Of a stretch of DNA of 64,000 nucleotides, positions 59,401 through 64,000 are shown in pieces (positions within the stretch are counted from its first letter, which is position 1; the number at the start of each line of letters is the position of its first letter). The stretch covers positions 11,419,040 to 11,483,039 of the forward strand of contig NC_064042.1 of NCBI RefSeq assembly GCF_932526225.1, written 5' to 3'. The notes below the pieces were generated by a model. It worked only from the letters and a program-made list of their open reading frames with translations. It ran no database searches and was not told the DNA's origin. Made by a program: the position numbers and the translations under genes. Source of the stretch: Nematostella vectensis. Taxonomy: Eukaryota; Cnidaria; Anthozoa; Actiniaria; Edwardsiidae.

Positions 59401-62400
59401 AGAATCAAGAGAGGACATACAGTTTAACAATATAATGGAGATAGGTCTACACAAGAACGAGAATGGAAACTGGGAGGCACCCCTACCATTCAGAGCAAAC
59501 GAGGTACACCTACCAGACAACAAGAAGCACTGTCTACACAGGCTCCTCTCACTCAAACGGAAACTTCTTGGTAATGACAAGCTTAGAAACGATTACATCG
59601 CCTTCATGAAAAAGGTTATTGACCGTGGTCACGCAAGCCGAGTCCCCGTCGACCAGTTGCGTACCTCCCCTGGCAAAGTGTGGTTTCTCCCCCACTTCAA
59701 TGTACAGCACCCTCGCAAGAAAGACCTCCGCGTGGTGTTCGACTGCAGTTCAGTATACGAGAACGAGTCCCTAAACAAGAACTTATTACAAGGACCCGAC
59801 CAGCTGAACTCACTCATCGGCGTCCTCATGCGCTTCCGAAAAGAAGAAGTAGCCTTTACCTGTGACATCGAGCAAATGTTCCACAGTTTCTATGTTAATC
59901 CGGAGCACAGAGATTTCCTGCGCTTCCTGTGGTTCGAAGACAGCGACTTAACCAAGCCAATAGTAGAGTTCCGCATGGACGTGCACCTGTTCGGCGCAGC
60001 ATCGTCGCCCGCGGTCGCAAACTACTGTCTTCACCAGACCGCAGAAACAGGCAGAGAAAAGCACGGAGATGACGCAGCAGAGTTCGTACGCCGAAACTTC
60101 TACGTGGACGATGGTCTCAAGTCCCTTCCCACAACAGAACAGGCCGTGCGCACTATCAAAGCCACACAAGCAATGTGCGCGGACGCGAACCTGCGACTCC
60201 ATAAATTTGCCAGCAACAGTAAGGAAGTTTTAGAAGCACTACACCCTGAGGATCGAGCCAAAGACCTCAAAGACCTAGACCTTAACCACGACAGCCTACC
60301 AGTCCAAAGATCGCTCGGTACTTACTGGTGTATAGAGTCGGATACACTAGGATTTCGTATCGAGCTAAGAGACAAGCCTCTTACAAGACGCGGTATACTC
60401 TCCACCGTCAGTTCAGTGTACGACCCCTTAGGAGCAGTGTCCCCCGTCATCCTTACCGGGAAACAGATTCTACAGGAGCTCTGCAGTACCCATACAGACT
60501 GGGACGAGCCCCTCCCCGAAGACATCCGACCACGCTGGGAAAAATGGCGCTCAGAGTTACCGCTTCTCGAGAACCTCAAGTTCCCCCGATGTCTCAAGCC
60601 TCCTAACTTTGGCACTCTGACTTCTACTCAAGTCTGCAACTTCTCAGATGCTTGCCACAACGGAATCGGACAAGTCTCATACCTACGCATGGTTAACGAG
60701 AAAGGAGAAGTCCACGTAAGCTTTCTAATGGCAAAGTCTCGAGTGGCACCCCTCAAACAAATCACAATACCCCGGCTGGAACTCACGGCAGCAGTAATAT
60801 CCGTGAACGTTTCAAGCATGGTCGAGCTTGAGCTAGACCTACAACCCACACCACAGCGCCTCTATTACACCGACTCGGAAATAGTCCTAGGCTACCTTAA
60901 CAACGACGCTCGCCGTTTCCATGTGTATGTCGGCAATCGTGTGCAGCACATCAGAGATCAAAGCGAGCCAGAACAATGGTACCACGTGCCAGGAAAAGAA
61001 AACCCAGCAGATGAAGCATCTAGAGGAATGACAGCCGCACAACTTATCGAAAATAAGCGTTGGTTCAGCGGACCACATTTCCTTTACGAGAACCCCACAC
61101 CAAGCAACCAGAAGCCGTCATCTCAGCTAGATCCAGACGATGCTGAGTTACGCAAAGAAGTCTCTGTCCTCTCAACTAGTACCACTATGCGTACACAGTA
61201 CTTAGATACGAAGCACTTCTCACACTCGTCTTCTCTACTGCGCCTCAAGCACGCAATCGTTCGCATCCAACGGATGATAGAGAGACTACGCCCAAACAAG
61301 ACACACAACTGGCGACCGACAAATGGCGCGTCTACAGTAAAGGAGCTATGGGAAGCAGAGAAGTGTCTATTCAAGACCGCACAAGCCACCACTTTTGAGA
61401 ACGAAATAGATACACTGCAAAGAATGAAAGGAAACAATAGCAAGTTCGAAGATCGCAAAAGCGCGCGCGATCGCAACAACATCATCAAAGCCACCAGCAA
61501 TATCTACAAGCTAGACCCGTTCATAGACGACGAAGGTCTACTACGAGTTGGTGGTCGTCTGAGAAATGCTGAAGAAGAATACCAACTAAAGCACCCTCTC
61601 ATCCTACCAAAAGATCATCACGTGACTACTCTATTAGTCCGCCACTATCACCAGAGGCAGCAGCATCACCAAGGCCACGGCATGACCCACAACGCCATAC
61701 GGCAAGCAGGATACCATGTCGTAAACGGTAGATCTGCTATTGCGCACATTATCGCGAAGTGTGTTACCTGCCGCAAGTTCAGAGGCATCACGCAAGGTCA
61801 GAAGATGGGCGACCTCCCAACAGAACGCGTGACACCATCATCACCATTCAGCTATTCCGCAATGGATGTATTTGGTCCATTCTACGTGAAGGAAAGACGA
61901 AGCGAAGTAAAGAGGTGGGGTTTGGTGTTCACATGTATGGCCTCTAGAGCGATCCACCTGGAAACGCTAAATAACATGAGCACAGATTCGTTCATCAACG
62001 CTCTTAGAAGATTTATCGCACGCAGGGGCAAGGTCCGCGAATTACGCTCGGATCGGGGCACAAACTTCGTCGGAGCAAGCAACGAGCTCAAAACAGCCCT
62101 CCAAGAGATCGACCGAGAATCCGTCAAGTCATTCCTATCCACCCAACAGTGTGACTTGATAGATTTCAAAATGAACGTTCCGCAAGCTTCTCACATGGGA
62201 GGGGTATGGGAGCGCCAAATTCGCACAACTCGCTCAGTGCTAACATCACTACTTTACGAACACGGTCGTCAGCTGGACGATGAATCTCTTCGCACTCTTA
62301 TAACAGAAGCTGAGAATATCGTCAACAGCCGCCCACTCACAGTGGAGAACCTGTCAGACCCTCTAGCAGAAGAACCTCTGACACCAAATCATCTCCTCAT

Positions 62401-62776
62401 GCTTAAAACCCAAGTCATCCTCCCGCCCCCGGGCAACTTCGAGCACCCCGACCTGTACTCCAGAAAGCGATGGCGCACAGTCCAATATCTAGCCAACCAG
62501 TTCTGGCTACGGTGGCGACGAGAGTACTGCACACAGCTCCAGAGTCGCCAAAAGTGGAACAAGCCACAGCCTAATCTACGAGAAGGAGATGTCGTCCTCA
62601 TGACAGACCCAGATCTACCTCGTAACCAGTGGCCGCTCGCCATTATCTCCAAGGTGTTCCCAAGCAAAGACAACCTAGTGCGCAAAGTCCAAGTGACTAC
62701 TGCTAAGGACGGACAACACAAGTGCTTCGAGCGTCCCGTCCACAAGCTTATCATGCTATTAGCAAGGGAAGATTAG
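56486..62776 (+). CDS. Gag-Pol polyprotein of a BEL/Pao retrotransposon
   Basis: One 2,096-residue frame. The first ATG in a good context (AAGAATGG) is at 56486; an upstream TTG at 56447 only extends the open frame. Domains with approximate residue positions: N-terminal charged, coiled-coil-like gag (1-230); gag core (about 385-590); cysteine-rich knuckles CPYHNN...C and CFKCTGKHFRKDC (630-680); retropepsin-like protease with YAVLDDQSTDVFI (about 755), where D-D-Q-S stands in place of the common D-S/T-G; reverse transcriptase with FTCDIEQMFH (about 1128) and YVDD (about 1205); RNase H region with FSDACHNG (1385); integrase with an H-H-C-C zinc region ending CVTCRKFRG (1770), DVFGPF (1795) and RSDRGTNF (1854); and the C-terminal DUF5641-type domain. 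No stops or frameshifts, so it could be active; codon use is less AT-rich than the flanks. Confidence 0.95.
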   Translation: MAERPNAPAPISENIPENIESFPENIIPHQSVEPETTTLRSRTMTEKGLEYAKELKAKTAKAATDHFRQVISDFLAHLSSSNNKEQILKELSHCNALAESATTKLNDFYDLIKETPDSQEVADSQLDIHQSINEAKKIAHEKIKTLEYQADKMSVISSASHSSRRSSKSSKSARDTLIDVRAKRAALEEKIKFNNSILEQEQKLANLKLQQELNATKAEEAVYKEAISLEEFELPIEKENLISRFLSEAQTTKPVITDPIQSCLSPFNFPNTESSLVYTKPQRPLTANTFVTFQTTQVPENRPFISQSQTNPPSTLTAWHNAQEFTPKSSTVYQEIQNAQPMSHNQNVQSSDPSRHYNGIPNQSVTQSYQQPLQTDSVKQIAEALAKVTQLQRLPQAKPDIFTGEGPHTKFFVWETAFDALIDTALVSAQQKLYLLYQHLGGKAKLVVEQLQYMVGADPDTAYREARNKLRNRFGRPDIIATEFETKLTNWPKIAPNDGKGLREFSDFLYQVQVASAHISALKIYEFPSKIQSLVEKLPGWFATKWSIKVQALQQERGYSAFPSFSDLVTEVCFHAERMNIPQLTPTKHSSTPTPIQTHRKPQERIHNVLLTKTEAQKKEALVKHTEKKVCPYHNNAASHNLTECKRFKELPYEERLEFLKSNGLCFKCTGKHFRKDCEETPPRCEACNKNHLTLLHEDRSAPAKPAPPSPPEASATCTQVCGGEGTGRSCARIVLVNLTHESQPHKKQLTYAVLDDQSTDVFITDSLSRLLGITAPELDLKVNTIVGFNTIRTKKITGLRIQDIKNEHAHVRIPYAYTREYIPAAQSDIASPEVAKQWTHLAPIADQIAYRPDIEIGLLIGRNVPAAFQPTEVIAGSPEEPWAEKYKFGWTVIGRVCKDRDDDVTARVNCVTVEREVLLEHNASSDTTVPPPFVRTTPSKDMTSPQQIRQMMELDYTELHHDRSKQRQGKTESREDIQFNNIMEIGLHKNENGNWEAPLPFRANEVHLPDNKKHCLHRLLSLKRKLLGNDKLRNDYIAFMKKVIDRGHASRVPVDQLRTSPGKVWFLPHFNVQHPRKKDLRVVFDCSSVYENESLNKNLLQGPDQLNSLIGVLMRFRKEEVAFTCDIEQMFHSFYVNPEHRDFLRFLWFEDSDLTKPIVEFRMDVHLFGAASSPAVANYCLHQTAETGREKHGDDAAEFVRRNFYVDDGLKSLPTTEQAVRTIKATQAMCADANLRLHKFASNSKEVLEALHPEDRAKDLKDLDLNHDSLPVQRSLGTYWCIESDTLGFRIELRDKPLTRRGILSTVSSVYDPLGAVSPVILTGKQILQELCSTHTDWDEPLPEDIRPRWEKWRSELPLLENLKFPRCLKPPNFGTLTSTQVCNFSDACHNGIGQVSYLRMVNEKGEVHVSFLMAKSRVAPLKQITIPRLELTAAVISVNVSSMVELELDLQPTPQRLYYTDSEIVLGYLNNDARRFHVYVGNRVQHIRDQSEPEQWYHVPGKENPADEASRGMTAAQLIENKRWFSGPHFLYENPTPSNQKPSSQLDPDDAELRKEVSVLSTSTTMRTQYLDTKHFSHSSSLLRLKHAIVRIQRMIERLRPNKTHNWRPTNGASTVKELWEAEKCLFKTAQATTFENEIDTLQRMKGNNSKFEDRKSARDRNNIIKATSNIYKLDPFIDDEGLLRVGGRLRNAEEEYQLKHPLILPKDHHVTTLLVRHYHQRQQHHQGHGMTHNAIRQAGYHVVNGRSAIAHIIAKCVTCRKFRGITQGQKMGDLPTERVTPSSPFSYSAMDVFGPFYVKERRSEVKRWGLVFTCMASRAIHLETLNNMSTDSFINALRRFIARRGKVRELRSDRGTNFVGASNELKTALQEIDRESVKSFLSTQQCDLIDFKMNVPQASHMGGVWERQIRTTRSVLTSLLYEHGRQLDDESLRTLITEAENIVNSRPLTVENLSDPLAEEPLTPNHLLMLKTQVILPPPGNFEHPDLYSRKRWRTVQYLANQFWLRWRREYCTQLQSRQKWNKPQPNLREGDVVLMTDPDLPRNQWPLAIISKVFPSKDNLVRKVQVTTAKDGQHKCFERPVHKLIMLLARED

Positions 62777-63075
62777 TCAGCTTAGTCCAAGAAACAATGA
62801 ACACTTTCCAAATTTCAAGATATAAAGGACATTCTCAGTAATTCTTATATAGCTAAAATATACCAGCTTCATTTATAACAAGCAAACAACCATAAATCAA
62901 ATTTAGGCTATCAATTAGTAATTTTCAATCAACAAATCATAAATTCCTTATCATGATTAATTAAACAAAAATAAGCAATCAGCTAGCATCGCAATTCAAT
63001 GCTTAGGATATAAACATCTTTTATGCAATTTATACTCTATTTTCATAATAAATGTAGGCACATTTAGGGAAGCAG
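62777..63075 (+). other. BEL/Pao 3' non-coding region
   Basis: AT-rich 299 bases between the gag-pol stop and the 3' LTR; only a weak purine run (AGGGAAGCAG) precedes the LTR. Confidence 0.6.
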
Positions 63076-63382
63076 TGTAACGGCATCCGCATGCCATGGA
63101 TAACCCCTTAGTTATTTTTAGTCATCTCATTACGTCACCAATCAATGTAACGCTAGCGATCACGTGACCTTAGCTTTATAAACGCAGCAAACTTGTAAAG
63201 CCCCTGAGGCTCACAGAAATTCGACGGGTTCACACGGGTTTAAATTAGCGCCGCCCTAGGCCAAACTCGCTGTAAAGCTTACCAAGTTCTTACACGCAAT
63301 AAAACCCTAGCCTTGTGGAATTTGTGAGTACTTCATCAAAGTTTCCCGGATCTCTCCGCCACGCGGAGCTGACGCCGCTACA
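63076..63382 (+). repeat. 3' LTR of the BEL/Pao element
   Basis: 307 bases, two substitutions from the 5' LTR, same TATAAA and AATAAA; followed by the CTTCC target duplication. Confidence 0.96.
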
Positions 63383-63387
63383 CTTCC

Positions 63388-64000
63388 CTTTCCCTAAGAT
63401 GAGCCTCAAAGTTGTAATCTTACATTTTACTTAGATCTAAATGATTGTCGCAATGAAAATGTTGATAGATAAGGTCATCCTTAACTCTCTCAACAACCAG
63501 TAATCTAGGGTACCTATCCAACCTACTTTTGTGTTTATTAATACGCTTCCTAAAACTTATAGAAATACTTTTACCCCTAATATGAAGTCTATACAGCAAG
63601 TGAAGGTTCTAGCAGTGTAGATAGTTGAAGAGCTGCTATTTCCAGAATAAAGATTTTTAATACTATGATTACTGTTAGTAACAATAATGAAGACTTTTTT
63701 CCTGTATTTCTACTGTCACATGTGTGGATGCAGTTATAAATAAGCAGCCTTATCAGGCCAATACTCAGGGAAGGGGGTGAGGTCATTTTTGTGAACCATT
63801 CTCTAAAGGATGGCAGATTTGCCAAAAAGTTGTAGAATTATAAAATAATGTGTATTTTTATATTTTTGTATTGCTTCCTGTGCTTGCATATGTTTTTCTT
63901 TTTAATTTTAACTTTTGAATCAATCATCTGTGTAAACTTATGGTGCTATCTTTTATATGCTCTCATCACAACAAACAGATATAAATATAGGAAAGGGTAA
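63388..64000. other. Flank of the BEL/Pao element, probable RNF13-like intron
   Basis: AT-rich sequence continuing the region interrupted by the retrotransposon. No exon of the protease-associated domain was recognised on the reverse strand, so the remaining 5' exons of the RING gene should lie beyond the window. Confidence 0.45.

Larger units (their letters stand above)
55710..63382 (+). mobile_element. BEL/Pao LTR retrotransposon, full length
   Basis: A 7.67-kb element: 307-bp LTRs (TG...CA) at 55710-56016 and 63076-63382, 5-bp target duplication CTTCC, one uninterrupted gag-pol frame between. LTRs differ by two substitutions, so insertion is recent and the copy may be competent. It lies upstream of the tentative last recognised exon of the RNF13-like gene, in opposite orientation to it. 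No tRNA primer-binding site was recognised directly after the 5' LTR; the region before the 3' LTR (AGGGAAGCAG) is a weak polypurine tract. Confidence 0.95.

Noticed and set aside
1-64000. tRNA, rRNA or snRNA genes
   Set aside because: I scanned for T-arm and snRNA-like signatures by eye and found none that hold; a covariance-model search would be decisive.

Overview
The window looks like nuclear DNA of an invertebrate animal, most likely a cnidarian such as a sea anemone. This is inference: genes are intron-rich with GT/AG splice sites and vertebrate-like protein sequence, introns are short, and non-coding DNA is full of TA-flanked MITEs, minisatellites and a BEL/Pao LTR retrotransposon. No rRNA, tRNA, operon or bacterial signal was seen.

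Layout. 2.3-10.4 kb (+): a four-exon C2H2 zinc-finger gene whose short first exon, 5.3 kb upstream, encodes a SNAG repressor motif; the splice phase fits exactly. 10.4-12.9 kb: a 40-bp minisatellite and a decayed 5'-truncated non-LTR retrotransposon (-). 13.2-14.4 kb: two tandem-repeat families, one built on cAMP-response-element-like palindromes. 16.3-18.5 kb (-): a rhodopsin-type (class A) GPCR in at least three exons. 18.6-37.0 kb: gene-poor, with MITEs, a (CCA)n tract and a promoter-like island near 28.6 kb. 37.2-39.5 kb (+): the splicing factor CWC15, six exons. 41.5-45.8 kb (-): GTF2F2 (RAP30, TFIIF beta), nine exons, head-to-head with profilin at 46.1-46.9 kb (+). 49.1-55.6 kb (-): 3' part of a PA-TM-RING E3 ligase of the RNF13/RNF167 type. 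55.7-63.4 kb (+): a young, structurally intact BEL/Pao element with 307-bp LTRs and a 5-bp target duplication, lying upstream of the last recognisable exon of that ligase gene and antisense to it, probably in one of its introns.

CWC15, GTF2F2 and profilin are housekeeping genes (splicing, Pol II initiation, actin); they are neighbours, not a pathway. GTF2F2 and profilin share a 277-bp intergenic stretch with a YY1-like motif, and a similar motif precedes CWC15.

The most unusual observations are: (1) an intron of the RING gene made almost entirely of about 24 tandem copies of its own 3' splice junction; (2) a SNAG zinc-finger protein with degenerate ~31-residue repeats each carrying a SUMO-consensus-like VIKTE; (3) intronic copies and a 25-bp perfect inverted repeat derived from the end of a GTF2F2 exon; (4) a palindromic CRE/E-box satellite; (5) a 1.7-kb fold-back element. 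All exon models are by eye from splice sites, reading frame and recalled family similarity; nothing was searched or computed.
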